A stretch of 64,000 bases of DNA. Source: an uncultured Alphaproteobacteria bacterium. Lineage in GTDB: Bacteria > Pseudomonadota > Alphaproteobacteria > Rhodobacterales > Rhodobacteraceae. Positions 26,640 through 36,070 of the stretch are shown one piece after another. The stretch lies in contig CACDWF010000005.1 of assembly GCA_902556405.1 (NCBI GenBank), positions 1-64,000 on the forward strand, given 5' to 3'. Both the position numbers and the translations under genes were made by a program. The notes below the pieces were generated by a model, which was given only the letters and a program-made list of their open reading frames with translations, searched no databases and had not been told where the DNA came from. The number at the start of each line of letters is the position of its first letter. Position 1 is the first letter of the stretch.

Positions 26640-28019
26640 ATGAAAATCATAGTTTGTGGTGCAGGTCAGGTTGGATTGCAAATTGCAAAACATCTTTCTG
26701 ATGAAAGAATGGATGTAATAGTTATTGATAAATCGTCAGATCTAATCAAAAAAGTTGTTGATGAGCTTGATGTTTCTGCTGTTTGTGGCTACGCCTCTTA
26801 CCCTAATGTTTTGGAGCGTGCGGGAGCTCACGATGCAGATATGATTATAGCGGCTACTTTATCTGATGAAGTTAATATGATTACATGTCAAATTGCACAT
26901 TCGATATTCTCCATACCAAGAAAAATTGCTAGAATTAGGTCAAATTTTTATCTCGAGGAAAATTATTCTAGTTTTTATCGTTCTGATCATCTACCGATAG
27001 ATGAGATAATTTCTCCTGAGAGAGAAATAGCTGAAGGTTTGCTAAAACGACTAGAAGTTCCAGTTGCTTTTGAAGCTACAGAGTTTTTGGATGGATCTGC
27101 TATTCTTATTGGTCTCACGTTGAAAGAGGAATGTGCAGTCCTGTCAACACCTTTGAGACAATTGTCCGAGCTTTTTTCTACACTAAATGCAATTGTTGTT
27201 GGTATAAGGAGAGGTAATAAACTTTTCGTACCAAACCCGGAAGATGAATTGCAACCTAACGACAGTATTTATATTTTTAGTGATAAAAAAGACCTTGATC
27301 GTACCATCGAGATTTTTGATAAGAAAAGTTTTATTGGGAAGTCAATCGTGATCCTTGGAATGGGCGCTATAGGATTGAATGTCGCGAAGATGTTAGAAAA
27401 TAAGAAACATGAGGGTATAAACGTTAAAGTTATTGAGAAATCAAAGGATAGGGCAATAGATGCAGCTGATTTACTAGAGAAAACGGTTGTTTTGAATGGG
27501 GACGGACTTGATAAAGAGACACTAGATGAGGCAAATGTGGGCTTGGCAGATTTTTTTGTTGCGTTAACTGATGATGATAAAACAAATTTAATTGCTTGTT
27601 CAAAAGCAAAGTTGTTTGGTTGTAAATTTACTATGGCATTAATTAATGATCCCTCATTAGATAAAATGATTGCAACAATGGGTATAGATTCTTTTATTAG
27701 CCCAAAGTCTATTACTGTCTCATCAATTTTAAGAAATATAAGGCATGGTATGGTAAGATCTGTTTACTCTATAGGTGATGGAGAAGCCGAAGTTTTGGAG
27801 TTTCGTGTTCTTGAATCCTCACCTATTGCAGGTAAGACCCTAAAAGATGTAGATTGGCCAAAGGACTCCTTGGCTGGGTTGTTAAAGAAAGATACCGAGG
27901 TTTTGGTACCAAGAGGAAATACGAAATTCGAAAAAGGAGATGTCTTAACTGTGTTTTGTTTAAGAGACGATATTGGAAAAGTTGAAAATTTGTTTCAAGT
28001 GGGCGTGGACTTTTTTTAA
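26640..28019 (+). CDS. trkA: Trk potassium uptake system NAD-binding component TrkA
   Basis: Cytoplasmic gating subunit of Trk potassium uptake. It has the duplicated layout of the family: RCK/NAD-binding domain 1 beginning KIIVCGAGQVGLQIAKHL, a TrkA-C domain near 140-220, a second NAD domain beginning SIVILGMGAIGLNVAKML near 235, and a second TrkA-C domain at the end. Length 459 is standard. The membrane subunit TrkH is not in the window. ntrX-trkA-hfq-hflX is the usual alphaproteobacterial order. Confidence 0.95.
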   Translation: MKIIVCGAGQVGLQIAKHLSDERMDVIVIDKSSDLIKKVVDELDVSAVCGYASYPNVLERAGAHDADMIIAATLSDEVNMITCQIAHSIFSIPRKIARIRSNFYLEENYSSFYRSDHLPIDEIISPEREIAEGLLKRLEVPVAFEATEFLDGSAILIGLTLKEECAVLSTPLRQLSELFSTLNAIVVGIRRGNKLFVPNPEDELQPNDSIYIFSDKKDLDRTIEIFDKKSFIGKSIVILGMGAIGLNVAKMLENKKHEGINVKVIEKSKDRAIDAADLLEKTVVLNGDGLDKETLDEANVGLADFFVALTDDDKTNLIACSKAKLFGCKFTMALINDPSLDKMIATMGIDSFISPKSITVSSILRNIRHGMVRSVYSIGDGEAEVLEFRVLESSPIAGKTLKDVDWPKDSLAGLLKKDTEVLVPRGNTKFEKGDVLTVFCLRDDIGKVENLFQVGVDFF

Positions 28020-28059
28020 AAAAGTGTTAATTTACTAATATTCACTAGGGCTGCAGAAA

Positions 28060-28302
28060 ATGGCATCATCGCAATCAAACCTTCAAGATACGTTTCTCAA
28101 CTCTGTCAGAAAGAGTAAAAATCCCGTAACTCTCTTTTTGGTTAATGGAGTAAAACTACAAGGTATTATAACCTGGTTTGATAATTTTTCTGTTCTTTTA
28201 AGAAGAGAAGGGACAGTGCAGCTTGTTTACAAACATGCAATTTCAACTATTATGCCGTCCCTTCCCCTTGATTTAATAGGTGAAGATGCTGAAGAAAAGT
28301 AG
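28060..28302 (+). CDS. hfq: RNA-binding protein Hfq
   Basis: Ring-forming RNA chaperone that pairs small RNAs with mRNAs. The 80-residue protein contains both Sm motifs: [20 protein letters not shown] and [11 protein letters not shown], the latter with the proximal-face KHAIS. The N-terminal [15 protein letters not shown] is typical and the C-terminal tail is short, as in alphaproteobacteria. A 40-base gap separates it from trkA and 10 bases separate it from hflX. Confidence 0.97.
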   Translation: MASSQSNLQDTFLNSVRKSKNPVTLFLVNGVKLQGIITWFDNFSVLLRREGTVQLVYKHAISTIMPSLPLDLIGEDAEEK

Positions 28303-28312
28303 AAGTTAGGGT

Positions 28313-29572
28313 TTGCGTACATTTGTCATTTCTATAAGTCTTCAGGGCGAACAGAATAAGAATTACAATCAAGACGAATTTTTACAGTTAGCGTGCTCGC
28401 TAAGTGCTTTACGCATAAAAAGAAACCTTGCTTTACGTTTGGTAAAAAGTGATCCTGCTTTTTTTATTTCGAAGGGGCATCTGCATGATATTAGAAATTT
28501 TATATCAGATAATGACATTGGACTCCTATTAATAGATAATATACTGACGCCAATTCAACAAAGAAACCTTGAAAAAAAGCTTATGGCAAAAGTTTTAGAT
28601 AGAACAGGTTTGGTTTTAGAGATATTTGGAAGTAGAGCGCAATCCAAAGAGGGTAAGCTTCAAGTAGAACTTGCACATCTTATACACCAAAAATCTCGAT
28701 TGGTAAGAAGCTGGACTCATTTAGAAAGGCAAAGAGGAGGAAAAGGTTTTTTGGGTGGACCTGGAGAAACTCAGATTGAATCTGATAAAAGGAGCCTGGC
28801 ATCTAAAATAACTAATATTCGCAAATCTATAAATAAAGTTAGAAGGTCAAGAAGTGTACAAAGAAACTTAAGGCTAAATAATAACATACCCTTGGTATCC
28901 TTTGTGGGTTATACCAATGCAGGGAAATCAACTCTTTTCAATGCTTTCCCAAACAAGAAAACTAAGTCAGAAAATATGTTGTTTTCGACCCTTGATCCTT
29001 ATTTAAAAAAATGTGGGTTGCCCAAAAAAGAATATATAATTTCAGATACTGTAGGTTTTATAAGGAATTTACCTACCTCATTGGTAATAGCATTTAGAGC
29101 AACATTAGAAGAAATAAGTTTTTCAGATCTCATCGTTCATGTGGTGGATGTTTCGGACGAATATGCAGATAAAAAATCCGAGGTCGTATATAGTACTTTA
29201 GAGGCTTTGGGCATAGATACTGGAAGTGAAAATAAAATCATTGAGGTTCATAACAAAATTGATATAAGTCGTCAGCAGAAGTTTCCTCCTTTTTTAAAAG
29301 ATTTACCTAAAAAAAAGATTTTTTCTATTTCTGCTGAAAAAAAACAAGGTTTAGAACAGCTTTTTGTAGGAATTGAAGATATTTTATTTAAGCATAAGGT
29401 TCAGGAAAATGTTATTTTGAATGCATGTGAAACAGAAAAAATACAGTGGCTTTATGAAAATCAATTGGTTAAATCCTCTGAGTTGAGTGATGACAATATA
29501 AAGCTTGAGTTAATTTGGGATGGTGATGAACAACAGAGGTTTAAAGAAAATTTTATCGCGCCGGTTTTATAA
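28313..29572 (+). CDS. hflX: GTPase HflX
   Basis: Ribosome-associated GTPase that splits stalled 70S ribosomes. An N-terminal HflX domain with RQRGGKGFLGGPGETQIESD (about 139-158) leads into the G domain: G1 GYTNAGKSTLFN at 199-210, G3 DTVGFIRNLPTSL and G4 HNKID. Start is TTG 28313 with AGTTAGG upstream; no ATG fits the family N-terminus. Length 419 is normal. The last 20 bases overlap the broken YiiX-like gene on the opposite strand. Confidence 0.94.
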   Translation: MRTFVISISLQGEQNKNYNQDEFLQLACSLSALRIKRNLALRLVKSDPAFFISKGHLHDIRNFISDNDIGLLLIDNILTPIQQRNLEKKLMAKVLDRTGLVLEIFGSRAQSKEGKLQVELAHLIHQKSRLVRSWTHLERQRGGKGFLGGPGETQIESDKRSLASKITNIRKSINKVRRSRSVQRNLRLNNNIPLVSFVGYTNAGKSTLFNAFPNKKTKSENMLFSTLDPYLKKCGLPKKEYIISDTVGFIRNLPTSLVIAFRATLEEISFSDLIVHVVDVSDEYADKKSEVVYSTLEALGIDTGSENKIIEVHNKIDISRQQKFPPFLKDLPKKKIFSISAEKKQGLEQLFVGIEDILFKHKVQENVILNACETEKIQWLYENQLVKSSELSDDNIKLELIWDGDEQQRFKENFIAPVL

Positions 29573-30163
29573 TTTGAAGGAAAAGAGAAATATCAAAATC
29601 CTTAGGTAATCAATATGTGGGATGAAGCAATATTATAGCATTAAACTCATCTGCAATTAGAGAGGAGCAAATTGATTTAGTTGGGTCCCCAGCACCAATT
29701 CCAATCAATTTCGTCTAAATTTTTTTCGAATGTGTGGATTTGGGTAAACCTATATAATTAGGTCCAAAATATTTCTTAAACTATACTTAGACCCGCTTTT
29801 TTTTCAAATGTTTAATAATAATTGTACTTTTTTTCATTTACAAATATAGGTCTACAATTCTTAAGTTATGATGCTTATACGCATTAATGTCGGTATATTT
29901 GTACCCTTCAACCGCTCTAAATTCAATTAAACAGTGATCAAAAGACTTTGCTTTACCAATAACAATCGCTGCATGAGACCAATTAGATCCAGTAATGAAT
30001 TGAATTGCACTGCTCGCTCTACTTGCCCCTCTACCAAAACCACATCTCCTGGTTTGGAGGTTGATTTTATATTTTCAATACTAACTCTGTAGTAAGCACT
30101 CTTTTATACATGCTCTTTTGTAAGAAACTTCGCTAATTGCGTTCCAATAAATTGTAATAGCAT
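29553..30163 (-). pseudogene. Frameshifted YiiX/lipo-like permuted-papain cysteine hydrolase
   Basis: No intact frame spans this gap, but on the minus strand pieces of one family appear in order in different frames. From 30163: MLLQFIGTQLAKFLTKEH; at about 30055-30027 KPGDVVLVEG; at about 30015-29955 SAIQFITGSNWSHAAIVIGK with the active-site His; then LIEFRAVEGY; at about 29696-29653 GAGDPTKSICSSLIA with the expected catalytic Cys; and finally KDFDISLFLQIIKPAR ending in TAA at 29555-29553. The total of about 203 codons equals the usual family length. At least four frame changes separate the pieces, so it cannot make the full protein. The 3' end overlaps hflX by 20 bases. The family role is unknown (NlpC/P60-like fold). 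Confidence 0.82.
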
Positions 30164-30171
30164 TGATTTTT

Positions 30172-30750
30172 TTAGCTCTCCATTAACTGTCGCCAGTGTA
30201 CTCGACATAGAGATTCATATAAATCATTTCCTCCAATCTGTATTTGAGAGCCATCTTTAATAGGTTTGTTATTTGCAGATTTTCTAACTACCATGGTGGC
30301 TTTTTTCCCACAATGGCATATTGTTTTAATTTCCTTTAATTCATCGGCCAAACCAAGAAGTGCAGATGATCCTGGAAATAAATTGCCTTGAAAGTCAACT
30401 CTCAGTCCATAACATAAAACTGGAAGAAAAAGATCGTCAACTGCTCTTGCTAGTTGCCAAACTTGTTCTTTAGTTAAGAATTGAGCTTCGTCAATTAACA
30501 CACATGCGATTGGAGATCTTTTTTGTTTTAATTTCAATAGGTTATACAAGTTTAATCTATCATTGAAAGTATCAGCTCGCTTCTCTATTCCAATCCGACT
30601 AGCTATTTTTCCTTCGCCGGATCTATTATCAATTTCTGCTGTTAAAAGGTAAGGCACCATACCTCTTTCTTCATAGTTATGCGCAGCTTGTAACAGAATT
30701 GTTGATTTCCCTGCATTCATAGTTGAATAATTGAAAAATAACTTAGCCAT
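30172..30750 (-). CDS. tdk: Thymidine kinase
   Basis: Phosphorylates thymidine in pyrimidine salvage. The nucleotide-binding loop is NYSTMNAGKSTILL near residue 8; the DEAQFL motif holds the Walker B Asp; zinc ligands are CHCG near 145 and C-x2-H (SLCRVHW) at the C-terminus; the lasso segment has YESLCR. Length 192 fits type II kinases. It starts three bases after the stop of the BKACE gene, so the two form a leftward pair. Confidence 0.95.
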   Translation of the reverse strand: MAKLFFNYSTMNAGKSTILLQAAHNYEERGMVPYLLTAEIDNRSGEGKIASRIGIEKRADTFNDRLNLYNLLKLKQKRSPIACVLIDEAQFLTKEQVWQLARAVDDLFLPVLCYGLRVDFQGNLFPGSSALLGLADELKEIKTICHCGKKATMVVRKSANNKPIKDGSQIQIGGNDLYESLCRVHWRQLMES

Positions 30751-30753
30751 AAA

Positions 30754-31578
30754 TTATCCTAGCTCTAAAATTTCCCGTGCTTTTTTCCAAGAGGCTACAG
30801 GTCTATTGTACTGTTCGCAAATTTCTTTAGCAATTTTTACTAAGCTAGCGTTCGAAGGTGCCAATGTTTCTTTATCAATTCTGATGTTGTCTTCCAGGCC
30901 AGTTCTGACATGTCCCCCCAATTTTATGCACCATTCATTCAATATCCTTTGATTTTTGCCAATCCCTGCACCACACCATAAAGCTTTTGGGAGAAGTCGA
31001 TTAACAGTCTTAATATAGTATTCGAAAACATCAAAGTCGGCCGGCATTGCGTTTTTTACTCCCATAACAAATTGAATGTATAAATTTCCTCGTAATTTAT
31101 TTTGTTTAACTAAGCTAGCAGCTTGATGAATATGAGATAGATCAAATATTTCTATTTCTGGCTTAATAGAATTTCTAATCATTTCTTCTGCAAGCCAATC
31201 AACAAGATCCGGAGGATTTTCATAAACTCTTGTTGGAAAATTATTTGAGCCAACAGTCAACGAAGCCATATCCGGTTTTAGAGTCAGCATTTTTCCCCGG
31301 TCAAATCCATGACCTGAGCGGCCACCAGTAGAAAGTTGTATTATCATCCCAGGGCAATACTTTTCAATACCTTCTTTCAATCTTCTATATTTATCAGGGT
31401 CGATGCTGGGTGTTCCATCATCATTACGAACATGACAATGCGCTATGCTGGCGCCTAATTCAAAGCATTCTTGAGTGCTTTCTATCTGTTCCCATATGCT
31501 TATTGGAACTGCGGGGTTGTCTTTCTTCGTGGGTACAGAGCCCGTAATTGCAACACATATGATACACGGATCATTCAT
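30754..31578 (-). CDS. BKACE-family (DUF849) beta-keto acid cleavage enzyme
   Basis: Family of zinc enzymes that condense beta-keto acids with acetyl-CoA, giving an acetoacetate-like product and a CoA ester; the founder acts on 3-keto-5-aminohexanoate in lysine fermentation. Features seen: CVAITGSVPTKKDNPAVP at the N-terminus, zinc-binding His pair in IAHCHVRNDDG, IIQLSTGGRSG, MASLTVGSNNFP and a C-terminal GGHVRTGLEDN. Length 274 fits. The substrate cannot be read from sequence; its position opposite an aromatic-type catabolic cluster suggests a keto acid from that pathway. It diverges from the VOC gene across 81 bases. Confidence 0.9.
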   Translation of the reverse strand: MNDPCIICVAITGSVPTKKDNPAVPISIWEQIESTQECFELGASIAHCHVRNDDGTPSIDPDKYRRLKEGIEKYCPGMIIQLSTGGRSGHGFDRGKMLTLKPDMASLTVGSNNFPTRVYENPPDLVDWLAEEMIRNSIKPEIEIFDLSHIHQAASLVKQNKLRGNLYIQFVMGVKNAMPADFDVFEYYIKTVNRLLPKALWCGAGIGKNQRILNEWCIKLGGHVRTGLEDNIRIDKETLAPSNASLVKIAKEICEQYNRPVASWKKAREILELG

Positions 31579-31659
31579 CTTTATAATATAGATAGAAATA
31601 ACGTTAATTAAAAATAAAATATCGGTGGATTATATGTTCTTATCTTATTAAAGTAAATC

Positions 31660-32496
31660 ATGGGTCATGCTGCTTTTAATTCTAATGCCTATCTTCATCA
31701 TATTGCTTTGAACACTACCCAGCCTTTGGAGTTGGCTAAGTTTTATGAAAAGGCATTATCTATAGAACGGAAACCAATTAAAGGTGGATGGGTTTTATCC
31801 GGGGGCAGAAGAAAAGTTCTTATATTAACTAATAAACAAAATAGCCTGAGATTTGTAGGTTTTGCCTGCCAAGATAGCAACTCTTTCAAAGCTTTAAAAA
31901 GGGATTTCATGGAAAAGGGTTTAAAAACAGTTCAAGATGATAAATCTCTTTTTGATCATGAAAATTTTTATGTTATAGACTGCGACGGAAATAAAATTTA
32001 TTTTGGGCTGACCAGAAATAAAAAGGATCAGAATTCTAATCTTTATGCCCCACTACAGCATATTACTTTCACTTCAGAAAACTTAGATAACTTTGTTGAC
32101 TTTTATGTGAATAAACTGGGGTTTAAAATTTCAGATAAGGTTATTAATAAAAAAGGAGAGCTCACAACTTGCTTTATGAGATCAAACCAAGAGCATCATA
32201 CTGTTGCCTGTTTTTTAAGCGACAAATCAGGCTTAGATCATTATAGTTTTGAAGCAGGAACATGGGAATGGATTAAGAATTGGTGTGATCATTTTTCCAA
32301 GCAAAATATTCAATTAATTTGGGGGCCGGGTCGACACGGTCCAGGGAATAATCTTTTTGCATTTATAGAAGATCTTGACGGGAATAAAATTGAGATTTCT
32401 GCTGAGTTAGAAATAGTTCACGATAGGCAACCTAAAAAATGGCCTCACGAACCGAAAACGTTAAATTTATGGGGTAATGCAATAATGCGCTCTTAA
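31660..32496 (+). CDS. Two-domain VOC protein, extradiol-dioxygenase-like
   Basis: Vicinal-oxygen-chelate protein with two modules (about 10-118 and 130-250), the architecture of type I extradiol ring-cleavage dioxygenases such as BphC. In the second module H134 (LQHITF), H194 (LDHYSF) and E245 (KIEISAE) fit the two-His-one-Glu iron site, and the DLDGNKIEIS motif is standard. Extra His residues at 179-180 and 226 may belong to the pocket. Length 278 is close to the family. It starts a rightward run: FAH, monooxygenase, TRAP transporter, second VOC, second monooxygenase. Ring cleavage of a catechol is the likely role; substrate unknown. Confidence 0.8.
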   Translation: MGHAAFNSNAYLHHIALNTTQPLELAKFYEKALSIERKPIKGGWVLSGGRRKVLILTNKQNSLRFVGFACQDSNSFKALKRDFMEKGLKTVQDDKSLFDHENFYVIDCDGNKIYFGLTRNKKDQNSNLYAPLQHITFTSENLDNFVDFYVNKLGFKISDKVINKKGELTTCFMRSNQEHHTVACFLSDKSGLDHYSFEAGTWEWIKNWCDHFSKQNIQLIWGPGRHGPGNNLFAFIEDLDGNKIEISAELEIVHDRQPKKWPHEPKTLNLWGNAIMRS

Positions 32497-32508
32497 TGGA
32501 GGAAATTT

Positions 32509-33378
32509 ATGAAATATGTAAGTTTTGTAAAACTAGGTGAAACCTGTTTTGGAGTTTTCCATCAGGGTAAAATTTTTGACCTGACCTATCAATTAGCTGG
32601 GGGTTCTTCAAGCTTGAAGGAAGCTATTCATTTTGGAAGCATTCCAGATAATATACAAGAGTTGGAAAGCTATTTAGCTAATGTTACTGCTTACGAACCT
32701 GCGGATATAACATTTCTACCTGTTATACCAGATCCAGGAAAAATTTTTTGTATTGGTCTGAATTATGAAAAGCATAGGAAAGAAACGGAAAGACCAGAGG
32801 TTCAATATCCAACTATTTTTACTCGATTCGCAGAAAGCCAAGTGGCACATCGAGAAGCGGTTATTAAGCCTACCTTGTCTGATAGAGTGGACTTTGAAGG
32901 AGAGTTGGCTGTAGTAATTGGAAAAGGAGGTAAAAACATCTCTTCAGAAGAAGCTTTGCAGAGTATTGCTGGATATACTTGTTATAACGATGTATCTATC
33001 AGGGATTACCAGAGACATACCAGTCAGTTCGTACCAGGGAAAAACTTCTCAAAAACAGGTGGTTGCGGACCATTTTTAAAATTAGCATCGTCGATAAAAA
33101 ATTACCAAAGCTTAACTATTAAAACAATATTGAATGGCGAGGTTATGCAAGAAGCAAAGCTCGATCAATTGATTTTCAAAATACCTGAGATAATCTCCTA
33201 TATCTCTTCTTTTACGCCTTTAGTCGCAGGAGACATCATAGTCACGGGAACGCCTGGTGGAGTTGGGGATAGGCGAGATCCACCTTTATATATGAAAAAT
33301 GGTGACATTGTAGAAGTTGAAATTTCGCAAGTTGGTAAGCTCGTTAACCCAGTGCTAGACGAAAATATAATTCTTTAA
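32509..33378 (+). CDS. Fumarylacetoacetate hydrolase family protein
   Basis: Metal-dependent hydrolase, hydratase or decarboxylase of the FAH superfamily, often the step after ring cleavage. The C-terminal domain holds the metal ligands E130 and E132 (DFEGELAVVIGKGG) and D161 (CYNDVSIRD), the entry motif IFCIGLNYEKHRKE and the closing TPGGVGDRRDPP. Length 289 fits. AATGGAGGAAATTTATG provides a strong ribosome-binding site. Twelve bases after the VOC gene and 17 before the monooxygenase. Exact reaction unknown. Confidence 0.9.
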   Translation: MKYVSFVKLGETCFGVFHQGKIFDLTYQLAGGSSSLKEAIHFGSIPDNIQELESYLANVTAYEPADITFLPVIPDPGKIFCIGLNYEKHRKETERPEVQYPTIFTRFAESQVAHREAVIKPTLSDRVDFEGELAVVIGKGGKNISSEEALQSIAGYTCYNDVSIRDYQRHTSQFVPGKNFSKTGGCGPFLKLASSIKNYQSLTIKTILNGEVMQEAKLDQLIFKIPEIISYISSFTPLVAGDIIVTGTPGGVGDRRDPPLYMKNGDIVEVEISQVGKLVNPVLDENIIL

Positions 33379-33395
33379 ATGCCTCTCAAATTATT

Positions 33396-34988
33396 TTGAC
33401 AAAAAATTTCGATGTAATTATTGTTGGAATGGGTCCATCTGGTCTCGTTTTAGCTGGCTTGCTTGCCAACTATGGCGTTAAGGTTGGTCTTTTTGAAAGG
33501 AATGAAAGTACTGTCCAAGAACCACGAGCGGTTTCTATTGATGATGAGTCTCTCCGAATTCTTCAAAGCTTTTCGTTGCATCAAGCTGTATTAAAAAATG
33601 TTTCTCAAAATTATGGATCTTATTACTACGATGCAAAAGGTAAGCTATTTTTGAAAGTTGAACCGAATTCATGTGAGAATGGCTTTTTTAAACGAAATGC
33701 ATTTGATCAACCGACTTTTGAAAGCACATTGAGGAAACATCTAGAGGGTAAAAAAAATGTCAACATCAATTTTTCACATACACTAGTTTCTATAAAAAAC
33801 GAGACTAACCGTATCATTGCGAATTTTGAGGATAGCAAAGGGATAAAAAAAAGCTTTTTAGCACGGTATCTCGTAGGTTGTGATGGTGGACAGTCGACTG
33901 TCCGAGACCTCATTGGCGTGATTTTGAAAGGCAGTACTTTTAATCAAAAATGGTTGGTTGTTGATATATATAATACCAAAAATTACTTTAGGCATACGCA
34001 AGTTTATTGTAACCCTAAGCGTCCATCTATAACGTTACCTGGGCCCAAAGGTATAAGGAGATATGAGTTTAAATTAAATGACGGAGAGAGATCTGAAAAG
34101 TTAAGTGAAGATTTCATAAGAAACCTTTTAGCAAGTGTCGGAGTAGATGGACAAGCAAAGATTAGAAGATCACAGGTATATCAATTTCATGCATTAATTT
34201 CATCAGTATGGAGAAAAAAATCTGTTTTTATTGCAGGTGATGCAGCGCATTTGTCTCCGCCCTTTGCTGGGCAGGGAATGAATAGTGGAATAAGAGATGT
34301 GGGGAACTTGGGTTGGAAGTTAGCGTTAGCTATAAAAAGACCAAAATCAAAAAAAATACTAGAAACCTACTTTCTGGAAAGAAAGGATCATTGCTGGGCT
34401 CTAATTAATTTGGCGATACGGATGGGTAAAATAATGATGCCAAAAAACAGCTTGTATTCCTTTTTTAATGCATCTTTTTTTAGGCTGATCAAGTTAAATA
34501 AAACACTGCTTAGTTATATGTCTCAAATGAAATATCGACCCAAACCTAAATTGAAAACGGGTCTTATTTTTTTTCATGGGAAAGAGACAAGGGGTGATAA
34601 GAAATTAATTGGAACGCTCTTTCCACAACCCTTAGTGCAAGATAAAGCAGGAATTTTGTCTAACTTGGATGAGGTTTTGGGTAATAAATTTTCTTTAGTT
34701 TGTTATATCAAAAATCACGAGACTTACATCAGTCTGGAAAAACATCTTAATAATTTTTCAAAAACTTGTAGGGTTGTTGTTTTATTGAACCAATCATGCA
34801 TGATTTTCCCGAGTAGGCATAAGGTTGTTCGAGATTTTAATAACCTTTTAGAAAAAATGGAGACAAGGGTGCCAGAGAATAGTGTTCTTTTACTCCGACC
34901 TGATAAATTAGTATCTGCAATCTATAAAAAAAATAATCTTCATTATTTATCAAATTTATTAAATAATAACGAGATATTTAGTTTTTAA
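33396..34988 (+). CDS. MhpA-type FAD-dependent aromatic monooxygenase
   Basis: Class A flavin hydroxylase resembling 3-(3-hydroxyphenyl)propionate hydroxylase. FAD/NADPH-binding order: IIVGMGPSGLVLAGLLANYG (about 7-26), the mid-protein DG-type motif VGCDGGQSTVRDLIG, and FIAGDAAHLSPPFAGQGMNS. The C-terminal thioredoxin-like part found in phenol hydroxylase relatives is present from about 400. Length 530 is in range. Start is TTG 33396 without a clear ribosome-binding site; no better start precedes the flavin motif. It is expected to hydroxylate a phenolic acid ahead of ring cleavage. Confidence 0.87.
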   Translation: MTKNFDVIIVGMGPSGLVLAGLLANYGVKVGLFERNESTVQEPRAVSIDDESLRILQSFSLHQAVLKNVSQNYGSYYYDAKGKLFLKVEPNSCENGFFKRNAFDQPTFESTLRKHLEGKKNVNINFSHTLVSIKNETNRIIANFEDSKGIKKSFLARYLVGCDGGQSTVRDLIGVILKGSTFNQKWLVVDIYNTKNYFRHTQVYCNPKRPSITLPGPKGIRRYEFKLNDGERSEKLSEDFIRNLLASVGVDGQAKIRRSQVYQFHALISSVWRKKSVFIAGDAAHLSPPFAGQGMNSGIRDVGNLGWKLALAIKRPKSKKILETYFLERKDHCWALINLAIRMGKIMMPKNSLYSFFNASFFRLIKLNKTLLSYMSQMKYRPKPKLKTGLIFFHGKETRGDKKLIGTLFPQPLVQDKAGILSNLDEVLGNKFSLVCYIKNHETYISLEKHLNNFSKTCRVVVLLNQSCMIFPSRHKVVRDFNNLLEKMETRVPENSVLLLRPDKLVSAIYKKNNLHYLSNLLNNNEIFSF

Positions 34989-35041
34989 AGTGTATAGTTA
35001 CTACAAATTTAAAAATTATCAACATCTGGGGAGGAAGTTTA

Positions 35042-36070
35042 ATGAAATTATTTTTAAGATTTTTAGTCGCATCTGCTTCTGCGCTGTTTCTTTCAATATC
35101 TGCATACGCAGGAGAAGTGGTGCTAAAGTTCCATTCATTTCCGCCAATGCCTGCAAATTCTAATGCAAAATTTGTTAAGCCGTGGAGTGAAAAAGTATTA
35201 GCGGAGTCAAATGGGGAAATAAAAGTTGAGATATATCCTGCGATGCAGCTTGGAGGAAAACCACCTCAACTTGTTGATCAAGTAAGAGACGGTGTAGTAG
35301 ACATTGTTTGGACTGTTGCTGGTTATACACCAGGGAGATTTCCACACTTAGAGGCGTTCGAGTTGCCATTTATGCCTGCGTCTGCTGAGGCGACATCTCA
35401 AGCACTACAAGAATACGTGGACACTGTAGCTTCCTCTGATCTTAAAGATTATAAAGTTTTAGCCGTATTTTGTCATGCTCCTGGAAAAATTCATACTAAA
35501 GAAAAAGTTATTAAGTCTGCAGCTGATTTAAATGGTATGAAGATGCGTGGTCCTACAAGAGTGATAACCAAAATGTTGGAAGGCTTAGGGGCAACGCCGG
35601 TGGGAATGCCTGTCCCTGCAGTTGCAGGAGCACTCTCAAAGGGTGTGATCGATGGCATGGTTGTGCCTTGGGAAATTATGCCGTCATTTAAACTTCATGA
35701 GCTTACAAAAGCACATACTACAGTTTCGGGATCAAGAGGTTTATACACAACCCCGTTTTTGTTCTTGATGAATAAAGCGAAATACGAGTCTTTAAGTGAT
35801 GAGCATAGAAAGGTTATTGATAATAATGCTGGTCTTGCCCTGGCAAAACTTGCTGGACAGCTTTGGGACGGTTTCGAAGTTCCAGCTAGGAAGTTAGCAT
35901 TAGATGCCGGTGGAACAATACATTCTCTATCGGGAGCTCCTCTTGCAGAAATGAAGGCAGCTGGTGAAGGCCTTGAGAAGGATTGGATTAAATCAGCTAA
36001 TGATCGTGGCCTAGATGGTGCAATGCTTGTTAAAACAGCGAAAGACTTAATTTCAAAATATGACAAGTAA
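35042..36070 (+). CDS. dctP: TRAP transporter solute-binding protein (DctP family)
   Basis: Periplasmic binding protein of a TRAP carboxylate importer. A Sec signal peptide (residues 1-23, cut after AYA) leads into the DctP fold, with GMKMRGPTRVITKML holding the conserved Arg that binds the ligand carboxylate, then GALSKGVIDGMVVPW. A strong GGGGAGGAAG site precedes the ATG. It overlaps dctQ by 11 bases, and a terminator-like hairpin sits 30 bases past its stop, inside dctQ. The neighbours suggest an aromatic or aryl-chain carboxylate as ligand; sequence alone does not settle this. Confidence 0.93.
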   Translation: MKLFLRFLVASASALFLSISAYAGEVVLKFHSFPPMPANSNAKFVKPWSEKVLAESNGEIKVEIYPAMQLGGKPPQLVDQVRDGVVDIVWTVAGYTPGRFPHLEAFELPFMPASAEATSQALQEYVDTVASSDLKDYKVLAVFCHAPGKIHTKEKVIKSAADLNGMKMRGPTRVITKMLEGLGATPVGMPVPAVAGALSKGVIDGMVVPWEIMPSFKLHELTKAHTTVSGSRGLYTTPFLFLMNKAKYESLSDEHRKVIDNNAGLALAKLAGQLWDGFEVPARKLALDAGGTIHSLSGAPLAEMKAAGEGLEKDWIKSANDRGLDGAMLVKTAKDLISKYDK

